Below are positions 1 to 12,571 of a stretch of DNA of 64,000 nt, piece by piece (within the stretch, counting starts at the first letter, position 1; every line of letters begins with the position of its first letter). Position numbers and translations under genes: made by a program. Origin of the DNA: Adineta steineri (taxonomy: Eukaryota; Rotifera; Eurotatoria; Adinetida; Adinetidae); NCBI GenBank assembly GCA_905250115.1, contig CAJNOI010000020.1:761503-825502 (forward strand), given 5' to 3'. Under the pieces are notes generated by a model. That model worked only from the letters and a program-made list of their open reading frames with translations, did not search any database and was not told the DNA's origin.

Positions 1-1363
1 GATGTCAGCGCTTTTCTTTCTATTGATTAACTATAAAACAAAAAATACTATATTTTTTCTGATATACGAATTGAAAAAGTGAATAATCAGCACTCAGTTC
101 AAGGTAGTAATCTGTATTAAAATACGATAATTAATCTGTGCTTCAATCTTCCGTGTGCTTTTGGATATTAACGCTAACAAATCAAATGAAATGTGATCTC
201 ATTTATAGTACAAAAGTATGTAAAACTATGATATAAGTTAATATTTACTAATTAATTCATTATATTTATTTGAGTATACATAACCACTTCCATGATAAAC
301 AATAGTATATGAAACTTTTCGAGTATCATATTTATCCAAACAGGAGTAAATTATTGTATCATAACATTCAGTGTTCTTCTATGATATAAAAAAAACCTAC
401 CTTGTTTTGATATCAAATTCAAAATTCTTATATATATATATATATATATATAACATTTGTGAACTTTTACTCTTTTTAGCAACAAAAAAATGTCTCTTAT
501 CAATCTTTCTTTTTCTTTTATTTATCTCTTTATTACAAAATTCGCTGCGGTCATATATTCTACAATGATTATGTTATCTAATTTTGAATAGAGAACAAGC
601 AAATGAAGAAAAAAAAACGTATATGTACTTGTAAATAAGATGGAAAGGAAAATAGGATTTATATAAAAATAAATCAACATTTAATTAATTTTTCTATTAA
701 AAGGTCAGAAAAAAAGAATGTCAAGTTCATGTATTAATTAATTTTCTTGTCGAAATGTTATCGAGATAATGATATGAAAGGATGTTTTGTATAGTATAAC
801 GAGAAAAATATCAATGATATACACTACATTGATTATTTTTATTCATTAACTCCAAGAAGAATAATATTCTCATATTGAGTAATAGTAATTCCTATTTTAT
901 TGCATCAAAAACTAATGAATATTAAATTCGCAAGTTTTACTATTCACTTTGAAAATTAAAATGAGACCTATCCGAGTCATTCCCCACAAGTAACAAGCTG
1001 ATCTGTGCGATTTTTGCTTTATCAGAAAAATGCTATTTTCTGAATGCCAAAACTTAATCTGTAAATTTGCAGGTTGTAAAGTCTTTATTCTGTACTCATC
1101 TCTGTTGCTTGCATCTAATCAATGAGTTAAATTTTTGTTTTATTTCCCATAGAAAATCAAAATAGAGTGAATGAATATTTTTGTTTTTGATTTATTATAG
1201 TTTATCAATGAAATACAATATCAACCATTATTTAGAATTATATGATGAAAAATATGAATTAAGATTGTTATATTATTATATTTATTTTTTATATCATTGA
1301 TCTTCTGTAACTTTTTTTTATTATAAAATATTTGTATTAACATATAAGAAAAAGCTCCATATT
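1..1363. other. intergenic, no gene seen
   Basis: AT-rich sequence with no open frame longer than chance and no recognisable RNA gene. It holds a TA microsatellite at about 431-452. The part nearest 1363 is probably the 3' flank of the acyl-CoA synthetase gene on the minus strand. Confidence 0.6.
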
Positions 1364-3346
1364 TTATGATGATGATGATACTGGTAATTCTTTAGCCATT
1401 GTTTCTGTTAATTTAAATTTTTGTACTTTGCCTGTTGGTGTAGTAAATGGAGCAAATGATTCAATAATTTTAATATATTTTGGTACTTTAAAAAATGCCA
1501 CTCTTGACGATAAGAATTTTCTGACTTCTTCAACATCATCCAATTTTGTACCTGCTTTTGGTTTAATCCATGCACAAAGTACTTCACCATATCGTTTATC
1601 AGGTACACCAAAAACTTGTGCTTCGCCTATACTTGGATGTTCTAAGAGAAAATTTTCAACTTCAACTGGATATACATTAATACCACCGACAATAACCATT
1701 TCTTTTTGACGTGATCGATAATAAACATAACCTAGTTCATCCATAACACCAATATCACCTGTTCTCAACCATCCACAAGGTGTTATTGTTTCACGTGTTT
1801 TTTCTTCATCACCAAAGTAACCTAATAATTAACGAAAAAATAATTTATTTTTAATAAACAAAAACGAATTTACCTCTCATAACATTAAAACCTCGAGAAC
1901 AAATTTCACCTTCTTGTCCGATTGGTAAAATTTGTCCTTTCGGATCTGCTATTTTCATTTCAAGTCGTGGTAATGCTTTTCCAACCGATATATATCGCCG
2001 TTGTTTATCATCTTCAGCAAATACACTCATTGCCATCGATGCCGAATTTTCTGTTTGACCGTATCCTTGTGAAATAATTTTTATTGGAATTTCACGTTCA
2101 AGTTGTTCAACTAATACTGGATTAACAGGTGCTGCACCAAGTATACCAAATAAAAGTGATCTCATATCAAATTCTTTTCGTTTTGGATTTGCAAGTAAAT
2201 CACGAAAAATAATGGGTGCACCAATTAATGCCGTACATTTTTCTTCTTGTATAGCTCGCATTGTTTCAACAGTATCAGGTAATATCGATGGAAATACTGT
2301 AAAATATTTTGGTACATTGATATTTAATGTACCTGCTATTTCACCAAATATATGAAATGTCGGTATAGGACAACAAACACGACTCATATACTGTGGATAA
2401 ATATAACAAAGATGAAAATTATTATTTAACCTAAAATAATAAATATAAACGAAAAAAAATGTTTTTTTTGACTAAAAATATTTACATGTTAAAATTTGTT
2501 AATGTAGCTGCTTTAGGTTGACCTGTTGTACCTGATGTATAAAAAATAGCAAGTGGAGTATCACCATCCAGTTGTGATTGACGTGTACGTCTTTCGTCTT
2601 GTTTACTATTTGCACCTTTTCGTATAAGTTCAGTATATGAATGCATACCTGATGGTGTATTAACTGTGTTTCCATTGTCACCAGGTGTTAATATAATATG
2701 CTTCAATGTTGGTAATGTTTTTGAATTTATTTCACCTTTTGTTTGACTAAGTTCGGGAATAATATGATTAATGATTTTAATACAATCAATTATTTTTACA
2801 TTTGGTCTCATAACTAAACCTTTACAACCAACTTTATTTAATGAATAAATTAATTCCCGACCCATATAAGCTGGATTGATATTGACCTAGTTTCAAAATT
2901 TAAAAAAAAAAGATGTTTTTCAAAATCAATTAAATTACTTTAATCACACCAAGTTTTGATGCTGCATATGTAAGTGCACAATTTTCCGATGTATTTGGTA
3001 ACCAAACACCAAGTCGATCATTTTTTTCAAATCCAAGATCAATAAGACCAGCAGCTAAACTATCGACTTCATCAAGAAATGATTTATATGTATAAGATTT
3101 ATTTTTCTCGCCTTTAAATGAATAACATCGATGATCTGGATATTCATTAGCTAAATTATCTAAATGTTGACCGATTGTATGATATAACAATGGAATTTCT
3201 GATGCATGATGATAATAACTTTGTGTTAATTTTGGTAGTGCAATATTAGTTTTAACTGCAGTTGATTGAAGACGATATGAAAGATTTATTACAGATGAAG
3301 ATAATATTCGATAGGATCGACATATATGTGTGGATTGTGACAACAT
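1364..3346 (-). CDS. ACSF2: ACSF2-like medium-chain acyl-CoA synthetase
   Basis: Four exons in transcript order: 3346-2939, 2886-2486, 2430-1874, 1821-1364. They give 607 aa (human ACSF2 is about 615), all joins in phase with 51-55 bp introns. The enzyme activates fatty acids by ATP-dependent adenylation and thioester formation with CoA, normally in mitochondria. The arginine/serine-rich, acid-poor N-terminus fits a mitochondrial presequence. Visible ANL-superfamily motifs are the P-loop FYTSGTTGQPK near residue 252, GYGQTE near 392, LRTGDIG near 477, YRSRQKEMVIVGGINVYPVE soon after, and the C-terminal lysine motif GKVQK. The segment VNINPAYMGRELIY across the first junction is typical of ACSF2. 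An AG acceptor lies 9 nt before the ATG. The protein ends in a short serine run. Family assignment is firm; orthology to ACSF2 rather than another ACSF is likely. Confidence 0.92.
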
Positions 3347-4060
3347 TGAAGTATACTACAAGTCAGAAAAGAATTTTATTCTTACATGAAAGACAAAACA
3401 ACGAATCATGTTTATATATATAAAAAGTAGGTTACTAAGGTCATTTTATAATTCATAAGAAAGATTATTGAATTCGAATTTGTCTTTCAGCGAAAGTTTT
3501 GGGTAGGTTTTTCATAAAAATGAATAACATACCTATGTATATGTTTTTTTTATTTTTTCGTGTACCGAAAAAATTGTGAGAGACGGTGAAATAAATGTCA
3601 ATAGATGAATCCGTACGCTTTCGTTTGCTTTACAAAAAGCAAAGTTGAAGAATGAAAGAGAAAAAAAAGAAATCGTGGGGTGTGACTATCATGCGCATGC
3701 ATATACATATATAATTTATATTCGATAATGTAATGTAAGGAAAAAGAAATTTGTTTTGATGTTTTTTACTTTCGATTTCATCGGACTTTGCTCCTCCGTC
3801 AAACGTAACATATAACGTATGAGAGTACGATACTATATACGTAATAGTATATTGTAGTAATAGCTTCTATTTGCCATATAAAAAGTATGATTTATTATCT
3901 ATATATCGTATTTTATATAATCGGTTTGTAAGACAAAAAAAACTCAATAAAGTATTATAACTTTATGTTTTTAACAAATAACATCAATGATCTTTGTTCT
4001 TTTTTTTTATCAAAATGTTTCAATTAGTTTATTTGTAATCCAGACGATAGTCGAAAATTG
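3347..4060. other. intergenic, 5' flank of ACSF2-like gene
   Basis: About 0.7 kb between the start of the acyl-CoA synthetase and the stop of synapsin, both on the minus strand. It should hold the ACSF2-like promoter and the synapsin 3' UTR. I see no open frame or repeat of note. Confidence 0.5.
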
Positions 4061-7024
4061 TCAAGATAACCTAAATAATAAAAAACGTATTTACAATCAT
4101 AGAATGGCAAAAATGATTAATATTTTACTTACATGTTACTAAAAAATTCATTGAATGCTTTTTTCAAATTACTAAATGTATCGTCAGTCTACAAAGAAAG
4201 TAAAATTAAATTGCAAAAGAAAAAAACTAATTAAATAAATTTTTTACATGAATAGTATGTGATGTTTGTTGAATATTTTCATTTGAAAAATCATGAAATG
4301 GTTTATTTTGTGCAATCTCTTTCAATTCATCAAAACTCGATATTCGTCTTTAAATAAATAAATAATAGAAATATTATTAATACAAAAAAAAAGAATAACA
4401 TTATTTTATTTACGTCACAGTAGTTAACTCTTGATTAGGGCGACAATAAATTTCCATTTTATGTATAATAAGTTTAGCTATAGATTGATAATCTTCTTCA
4501 TATGTTTCACCGACTAATTGCATAGTACAATCATTTACATCAATAATAAATTCTTTTCCATCATTTGATTGAACTATTTCAACAGCACATATATCAAGTC
4601 CACCAAATATTTGACTCACTTCATCAATCCATAAACGATATCTTTTAAGATAAAAATATTTTTTTTATAGAATGTGTTAATATAATGCAAACCTTTCAGT
4701 TAATTCTATTTGTTCAATGACAACTGAACCAATGTTTGCTTTCCAATTATCAGATAATGATTTTCGTCTAAAGTAAAGAAAGATTTTGAATGGATGTGGA
4801 TTATTCTATGCAATAGACATAGTAAATTGTACTATAGTCTTATCTATTACATAATAAATCGAATGCAATGATGTTAAAATAAACTGACGGATATGATTTA
4901 TTACATAAAGCACTTTTAATATTAAAAATGAAGTTATAATATACACATTTACGATAGAAAAAATATCGTAACCTAGGAAGTGTTATGATTAGACATGTGT
5001 CTAAACTCATAAATAGTATTTTTGAGTGAATAACAGATTGAAAAGAAATTAAACTCAAGCTCATTTTGCATTTAAATAAAACCGATCCAAACGGTTTTGA
5101 ATGAATATTTAAACGCAACATGATGGGTAGTCATATTCGATGCATATGTTGCCATGATTCTGTGTATATGAGAAAAAAGTTCTTTGGGATATTATGTTTA
5201 AAATATTTTTTTTATCAATAGTATTTCAATACCTTGAAAATCAAACTCATTTAAACAAGAAGACTTAAACGCAAAGTGAATATATTTAGAATACCTTGAG
5301 CAATTCTATCGCGGTAAAAAAAAAGACGTAATAAATAATTATATCAAAATTGTTAATTATCACTCATTAGTAGGTACAATTTTATGTTATCTAAATGTAA
5401 CAAATAATATTCATTATTTTCTTTATGAGACACTTCATGTTATGTCTGACCTAGTTAAAGGTAACAGTTTTCAATGAGTTTCACCTTGTTTTCGGTAATG
5501 TGCTACTGATAACAAATCAATTCGATTCTTGAATATAAGAGCCTCTAGAATAGATCGTCATGGCTGCTCTTATCAATTCAAAATACTAACATCTAATGAA
5601 CTTGATTTATTTAGTTTTTATTCAATGCATTTCTTTGATTCTAATTAAAGAAAGATTATTATTTCTAGAGTTCCCTTATGACAACACTTAACATCACTCA
5701 TTTTTCTTCCTACTTATTCTTCTACATTCATCAGTAATCATACTTTTCTATTCATTTCTTGTATTCTCATTGTCTTGTTCATTCTTTTATGCAATACATA
5801 AGTAGGTTTTCATTTGTTCATAGATCATTATCTCATCATCTATATCGCCTACAACTACATTTCATTCTCATCATAAGTGCACACTCATGACAGCCAACTT
5901 AAAAGTTTCGTTTACTTAAATGCTTTGTAATTATGTCCAATTTTTTGTATATAAATATCACATTGTCCATAAATAAATGGTTCAATTGTAGAATAACATT
6001 TACTCATTTCAATCAGACTTGTCAATTCATGATAATCATAGTGATTATTAATTATAATCTTAGAACAAAAAAACAATTTTTTAGAAAATATTTCGTTTTA
6101 TTTTGCAAATATACTTTTCCTAAACCTTGATGAGCTTGACCAATTTTAATTACAGATGGAAATGGTGGTGAAACAAACTAAAGACAAAATATATATATTA
6201 TTAAAATATTATATATATAAATATATTCACCATTTTTCGATAGTTTGGATAATAAGCTTGATTGATCAATGGAAATTGTTCAACACCTAATCGTCGTTGA
6301 ATTCTAAGTAATTCAGCAAACTATATATGCATAAAACTTCTTTTTCAGAAAATTAAAAATATGCAAAACATACAACCCAAGGTTTATCTCGAAAATTATA
6401 CAATGCTCTCATTGTATTAACACTCGGTACAGCTCCATATTGCATACCAAGAATAATATTTATCCAATCTTCATTAGCATCTTTAACATATTGTCGAACA
6501 AGTACAAAATCGGGACGAAATGATCTAAAAATAAAATAAATTATAAGAAATTCATTTCAATTTCCTTCTTCTTCTTCTTACCGAACAATATGTATTCCAT
6601 TTCGATAAATATTTATATTAATTAATATTCCATTATTTGAATAAGCAGATAAATTTATTTCTTTAAATTCTGCCTAAAAATATTATTTATATAAAATACA
6701 ATACGAAATAAACATAACAAGACTACATCATATAAACAACATTTAAATATAGATGACAAAAACCTGTTCAATATGAATATCATAATCAGCAAAGATTTTT
6801 TTATCTTTAAAATATTTTCTCCTAAAATTATATTTATGATAATAGTTTATATTTAGTTAAATTTACCAATCAATATATTGATAATCAATAATAAATAATA
6901 ATTTCGATTTTCTTTTTGTTATAGATTGAGAAGACGATGATAATTTTATTCCAATTTGTTGATTAATAATACTTTTTGTAAGATTGAAAGATTGATTAGA
7001 ATGTGATATATTTTTATATGACAT
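4061..7024 (-). CDS. SYN: synapsin (domain C plus short domain E)
   Basis: Twelve exons, transcript order: 7024-6867, 6821-6764, 6673-6582, 6524-6374, 6320-6231, 6177-6115, 6058-5916, 4767-4693, 4641-4414, 4347-4248, 4188-4133, 4070-4061, giving 407 aa. Synapsin coats synaptic vesicles and tethers the reserve pool; its domain C is an ATP-grasp fold that binds ATP. Family matches run in order: FADYDIHIEQAEF, RPDFVLVRQ, RDKPWVFAELL, IKIGQAHQGLGK, TIEPFIYGQCDIYIQKIGHN, SDNWKANIG, SQIFGGLDICAVE. Only about 40 residues precede domain C, and no vertebrate domain-A RRxS phosphosite is seen, although KRKS occurs near residue 37. The tail TFSNLKKAFNEFF matches the conserved domain E peptide. Intron 7 is 1.15 kb, long for this genome. 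The last exon adds only the final residues; without that splice the frame stops two codons earlier. Confidence 0.9.
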
Positions 7025-8525
7025 ATTAATTTATATTTCAGGTATTATTATTAATTGATGAGTTATTATATTCATATAGAAGAAATGGGTTATTTTGTTA
7101 TGATCATTCGGAATATTTTCTGAAGAGAAACATCACTTTATATAGTAGTCCATTATGACTTAAGAATCGTATCTGAAACCAAGAAGGAAAAGAAAACTAA
7201 TATAAAAAATGATTGTTTTTTTTTGAGATTAAGAAATATCTATTGAACTGCATAGACCTTGTATCTTCTATTGCATGTCAAAAAGCAATTGGGAATAATT
7301 ATATATTCATGATACGAAATAATACAAAAAAAACGAGAAGCAAATAGATAATAAATTAGAATTTTATTGTATTGGTAGACATGAACAAAGATTCTCTTAT
7401 TGATCTTACCGACTAGAATAACTAGAAAAGAGTCAATATGAGATGAACTATAATAGTTTGTTTTTCTTTTTCTTTTGTATTCTATATTTTATGATTAATC
7501 AAAATAGAACAGAAGCATTACAAAGACAAGAAAAGAAAAAGATTTGTAATATAAGCACGCACAATATTAAAAAGAAAAAGATTTATTAATCGTGGCTTTT
7601 ACTCATGACAAAAAAAAATATATAAGTCGTTACTTTTTAACAAGTATTCTTTTTTTTTTCTATCAACAATTTATCAAATGTCACCATTTCAATCAAAACA
7701 ATAATCGAATATTACATCTTTTTTTAAAATGATATATAGATGTAATTGATCTACATATACATACAAATGTTCATTTTCTTTCTCTCTATCATGATTTCAC
7801 GTTACATCAATTCTGATGACAAGTTACATTTTCTACCATATTTTAAATTATATCAATATTATTTTATGACAGTTCGGTACAGATTCATTATACAATACGA
7901 TAGATAATAAATTTCAAAAGAAGAGAATGTCAGATCGAAGAAAAAAAAATATATATATATATTGAAGGGTAACTAAATGTAAATCTATAATATAAAAAAA
8001 AGGGCAAAACACAATCAAGGTGATATATAAAGGTGTGTGAATGTGTATATGAACGAGTTTAATGATGCATGACGTATAGTATGCTGAATAGAGAAAGACG
8101 ACCTATAAGAAATTTAATCAATTAAAAAAATTCTAATTACCTTCAACAGTGAGAAGGTAGGAAATGAATTCTTTGTTCCCTTTTCTATTATAAAAATGTA
8201 TCAATGATATTTGTGTTATGATTGAATAGACGAAGACAACTAAAGTACAGTTGATTCTTATAGATTCATGACATTGTGATTGTAGATATTCTCAAGGAAA
8301 ATAATCATTACTCATCGATTTCTTGAGGGTAACAGATTATATCACAACCTTGCATTGGTCATGAGAGTTTATAAGGCATATAACACATCTGAATATCTAA
8401 TGAACATTTTTCTTTTTTCTAAAGTGTCTAATAGAAGTGTGAATAAAACGATATTATTATTATTATTCAATAACTCAAAGTAGAAAAACGATATTCTTTT
8501 TTTGATTTTATTTTAGTATTAAACT
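7025..8525. other. intergenic between divergent genes
   Basis: About 1.5 kb separating synapsin (-) from the glutamine-rich gene (+), so both promoters should lie here. It is AT-rich with short poly-A/T and TA runs. There is no open frame, tRNA or clear repeat. An AG acceptor at 8515-8516 sits 9 nt before the ATG of the next gene. Confidence 0.5.
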
Positions 8526-9323
8526 ATGAATTTTCCATATGCAACATCTTCACCTTATATTCAAGCGGCAATGTCCCAAGCCGTTCAAGCAATGATGAAT
8601 GGTACACCATTACCTCCAAATTGTCTTGTTATGGCAGTACCCTATCAACAAGCTCATCAAATGTTACCACAGATGAGGATGAATCCTGGAATGGCTCCTA
8701 ATGATGCAATGATGTATGCTCAACAAGCACCATTTTATGGTGCTTCACCATATAGAAATACTCCTCCAGCGCGTGCTATTTTACCACCACAAGTACAACA
8801 ACCACCTATCCAACAACAGCAGCAACAGCAGCAGCAGCAACAACAACAAAATTATAATTATCAAGTAGTTCCTTATAAACATAATCAAAAATCCAAACCA
8901 AAAAATCGTCCACAACCTCATTCAAATATTTATAATTCTTCTTCATTTGATTCCTACATGCATAATTTAAGTTGGAGTCGATTATTTCATCATCAACCTT
9001 CGAGAAAAGGTTCGAAACCACAAAATCGTGATGAAACATCAATAAATTCGGATAAAATATCGGATTTATCAAAAAAAGAACGTTCAAATTCTTCTTTATC
9101 ATCATCATCAACATCATCATCAACATCATCAACAACAAGCGACGAAACAATTCGACGTGTCACCGTTACTAGTAGACCACCATCCAATTTAAATAACAAC
9201 AAACAACAAACAAAAGGTAGTTTACCATTTAAATATTCATCCGAATTTATACCAGGTATAGGCAAACAACAAGTTCAACAACAAATCAAGCCAAACGACG
9301 TCTTCATTATTAAAAAACCTTAA
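8526..9323 (+). CDS. glutamine- and serine-rich orphan protein
   Basis: A single uninterrupted frame of 265 aa. I do not recognise the family. The first 90 residues are rich in Met, Ala, Gln and Pro. A polyglutamine run encoded by mixed CAA/CAG codons lies near residues 97-108. The middle is basic (KHNQKSKPKNRPQPH), followed by an Asn/Ser stretch and a polyserine/threonine tract near residues 190-210. The end contains SEFIPGIG and IKPNDVFIIKKP. There is no signal peptide or membrane segment, and the protein is probably largely disordered. A pyrimidine-rich AG acceptor 9 nt upstream of the ATG supports this start and suggests trans-splicing or a 5' UTR intron. It converges with the beta-trefoil gene 190 bp downstream. 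The frame is probably a real gene because the ATG, acceptor and codon use fit the neighbours. Confidence 0.7.
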   Translation: MNFPYATSSPYIQAAMSQAVQAMMNGTPLPPNCLVMAVPYQQAHQMLPQMRMNPGMAPNDAMMYAQQAPFYGASPYRNTPPARAILPPQVQQPPIQQQQQQQQQQQQQNYNYQVVPYKHNQKSKPKNRPQPHSNIYNSSSFDSYMHNLSWSRLFHHQPSRKGSKPQNRDETSINSDKISDLSKKERSNSSLSSSSTSSSTSSTTSDETIRRVTVTSRPPSNLNNNKQQTKGSLPFKYSSEFIPGIGKQQVQQQIKPNDVFIIKKP

Positions 9324-9512
9324 TCAATACACGAAAAAAAAGAACAATATGACAACAATTATTTTTTGTACAAAACAGACAAATTAAAATTTTTTTTCTT
9401 TCTTTTCCTATATAAATTAAAATAGCTAAATCCATGAAGAAGTTCAACTAAATAATCATCTGACATTAAACAAAATCTTTCCTGTTCCTTTTTCTTTCCT
9501 TCAAATTATTAT

Positions 9513-10216
9513 TTAACGAAAAAATTCATCGGGAATAGTACTAGTTAATTCCTGTGTACGTCGATTAATAAATGGATGAAGACGAAAACGTTGACTTGTT
9601 TGATCAAAATTATTCTTCTTTTGGGGAATTTGAAGAAGACGAGCATTTGAACTTTGACTTCCACCATCAATATCAATTACCATACGTGTATGTTTTATAA
9701 ATATAATCATATCATTTGATTGATTATTTGATCGTTCAAAATTTACGGTTTGATACGGTGTACGATCTCCCATATAACGAGATAAAACGACTGGAGCACA
9801 TGGTGATGGTGAAGCGCTTATTGCAAAACAAAATAAATTTTTTTAAGAAAAAGTTTTTTTTTCAAATATATATTTACTTATGTACGGTAAGTACAAGTCC
9901 TGTTAAATGATGTCGAATAATAAAATCACGATAACCAATATGTTGAATTTCAAATACTTGTGATTCATTGTCGTTCTATAAAATTTTGTTAAATCGAATA
10001 ACAAAAAAATAAAAAAATAATTTCTTAGCTAACTTCTGCATTTTGATCTTGTTGTACTAATGTCGAACGTTCAGGTGTAAATGTTATAAACTTGCCAGAT
10101 TGAAGTGCTTCAATTAAATATAAACCTTCTGGTATTTGTTCACTCTAGACAATTATCATTGAAATAAGTAATAGAAACAAAAATAATCATACCGCGAAAT
10201 ACCATTGATCATGCAT
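9513..10216 (-). CDS. beta-trefoil (ricin-type lectin-like) protein
   Basis: Four exons: 10216-10193, 10144-10034, 9975-9878, 9816-9513, giving 178 aa, all joins in phase. Three internally similar segments can be seen: one starting GLYLIEALQSGKFITF, one starting DFIIRHHLTGLVLTV and one starting MIIFIKHTRMVIDIDGG. Each is a run of short beta strands, and the last ends in the QRFRLHP pattern common in RICIN-type beta-trefoils. This suggests a small carbohydrate- or protein-binding beta-trefoil. No signal peptide is visible, so it would be cytosolic if the start is right. The first exon codes only eight residues (MHDQWYFA), and the W-x-F pattern is typical of the start of such a fold. A fascin-like trefoil is the main alternative. 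Function unknown. Confidence 0.7.
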
Positions 10217-12571
10217 GATAAACAAACAAACAAAATGAATATTATCTTTTGTTCTTATGCTTATATTTTTGTTTTCTTTTTTTTTCGTATTTATTACTCC
10301 CACTTATATCGATATAATACACTGAGACGTGAATCATTCGCATGGCCATCGTTAGTAATGCAAAACGATTACAATGTTCACATGCTCGACAACAATCGTT
10401 GGGACACAGAAAAAAAAATGATAAGAAGGAGAAAAACAAAACGTTATCAATAAATAATAACTATAAATATATATTCATGTAGAATCTTCTAATCATAAAT
10501 ATGCAATTCAAATAGAATAACAAAGACGGGCAAATTATTTTATTTTTCTCGTTATTTCTATGTGAAATATACATATAATATATATATATATATATAATAC
10601 ATGTGAGCTATTATGATGAATTGTTATGACTTGTAATAACGTGCTTGTTATTTTGTTTTGTATTTTACAATTGTATTTAAGATAAGAAATAACGTTAATC
10701 TATATATATATTGCATAGTTTGTCCGACAGAAAAAAATGTCTATAACAGTTAATAATTCTGATTATAAAAACATGATTTTATATTGAAAATTTTTTTAAA
10801 TTTGATTGATTAACATTTCAATTTAACAATATTTATGCCAATTAGGCAATCATATGATGTTTTTCTATTTGTGCATGACTGATACAATTTGTTCTAGATA
10901 AAATTGTCTATTTTATATAATTTATTTTTCGTATATACGTCAAAATAGATGTATGACTAATTCGAATGATGATCATTGCAAAGAGTTAAAATATTTTTAA
11001 GTTTTATAAGAGATTTAATATTTCATATTATAACTAATCTTTTGATAAAAAAAAGCCTGCATGAAACTACTTGAGCAAATGAATCAACATGTATTATTAT
11101 AACAAAACCATGGACGAATTTATTTACATACGAGTAAATAAGAATGTCATCAAATGGTTTCTTTTTTATTATAATTTTCTTTTTCTTCTATACTTTGTTT
11201 CGTTCATCTAATGTAGACCAGTAAATTATTCTGAATTTTTTTAATTAAATATCGAACTAGAAAAAAAAAGAGAAAGAAAATGGAAAACTTGCATTTTTTT
11301 AATTAAGAAAAAGTTATTTGAATAGAATCTCTCGAAAACAATTCATTTATTTATAGTATAAAGATTGTTCAATATATACACGAGGCATTTTAATGCAAAG
11401 AAGAAAAAAATTGAGAGAAAGAAAAAATTCTTATTTAAAGATTGCGGCAAATTTGTCAATTGTGATTTATTCTTTGTCTTTTTTTTCTTCTTCTTCTTCT
11501 TCGTCTTATTTATTTTAGTCAACAGATCGAGAGTAAAAATCGATGTTTCTGACGGCAACTATTAAGGATTTCTTTTTTTTTTTATAAAAGTGTACTTGTT
11601 AACAAGAGCCATTCGTTTCCTAAGGAAAGATACGAGGTGATGACAGTAAGAGTAAATGAATCGTCGAGATGTTTTTGCTACCATGACTCCTGTTATGATT
11701 CAATTTCCATATATTTTCAATTATTATAAGTTCTTTCACAAAAATAAACTTTTTTCTATTACAGTAAAAGTATTTTATGTCTTTATTAATCATTGAAGAA
11801 AAGCAAGTGAGTTTACTTTGCAAAATAAACAGAAAAAAAATAACATCTTTAAGTTCAACTTTTTTTTTTATTATGAATACAATTCGAAATATTTTCATGT
11901 AAGTTTGTAGTGAATATATTTTTTATCTTAATACTATCAAATAAACAACAGTATACATATGAAACAAACAAAAAGAACTATCCTTACTTATTGGTTCTAA
12001 TACTAAACTCTAAGAAAATTATATTTGAATTTTACTGTAAGAATATAAATTATTAATTTTAAGAAGTAAGTGGCGCAAAAAGTGCAAATACACTTGAAGT
12101 TCAAAAAACATTCATCTTGTTTCTTGGATACATTTATATCTAATGTTAGCTGGAAGACTGAAAAGAAAAATATATGACTAAGAGCATTTTTAGAAGGAAA
12201 ACCTATGTAAAATATGGATGTTTTTTTTTGTTAACATTTTCGTTTTTACTATAGAAATAAGATTGAAAACAAACTAAAGGTAATTCAAGCATTGTCATCG
12301 TCACCATGGATGTTGTTACAAGTGTAATTTTTTTTATTTTTTTTCTTCTCTTTCCCTTCCCCTGCGCTTTTTTTTGAAGTTGTATGAAACTGAATGCATC
12401 ATATATATATGTATTTATATAAGTACAGGCGTTTTATTTTCAAAGACTGTTACTGTCAATCAAACAAAACCAATCATTTTAAAATCTATTGAAATAAACT
12501 ACATATTAATCGATTTTAGATAATTTCGTCCGGTGATGATTTAAGTTAAATAACCGAATTATAGAGAAAAT
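10217..12571. other. intergenic, no gene seen
   Basis: About 2.35 kb between divergent genes. It contains TA repeats near 10570-10600 and poly-T/A and pyrimidine tracts (11470-11510, 12335-12375). Open frames here are low-complexity and have no splice partners. No tRNA or transposon end was found. Confidence 0.5.

Noticed and set aside
4840-5121. 93-aa open frame inside the long synapsin intron
   Set aside because: Low-complexity, no matching splice sites and no synapsin-like sequence; probably chance.
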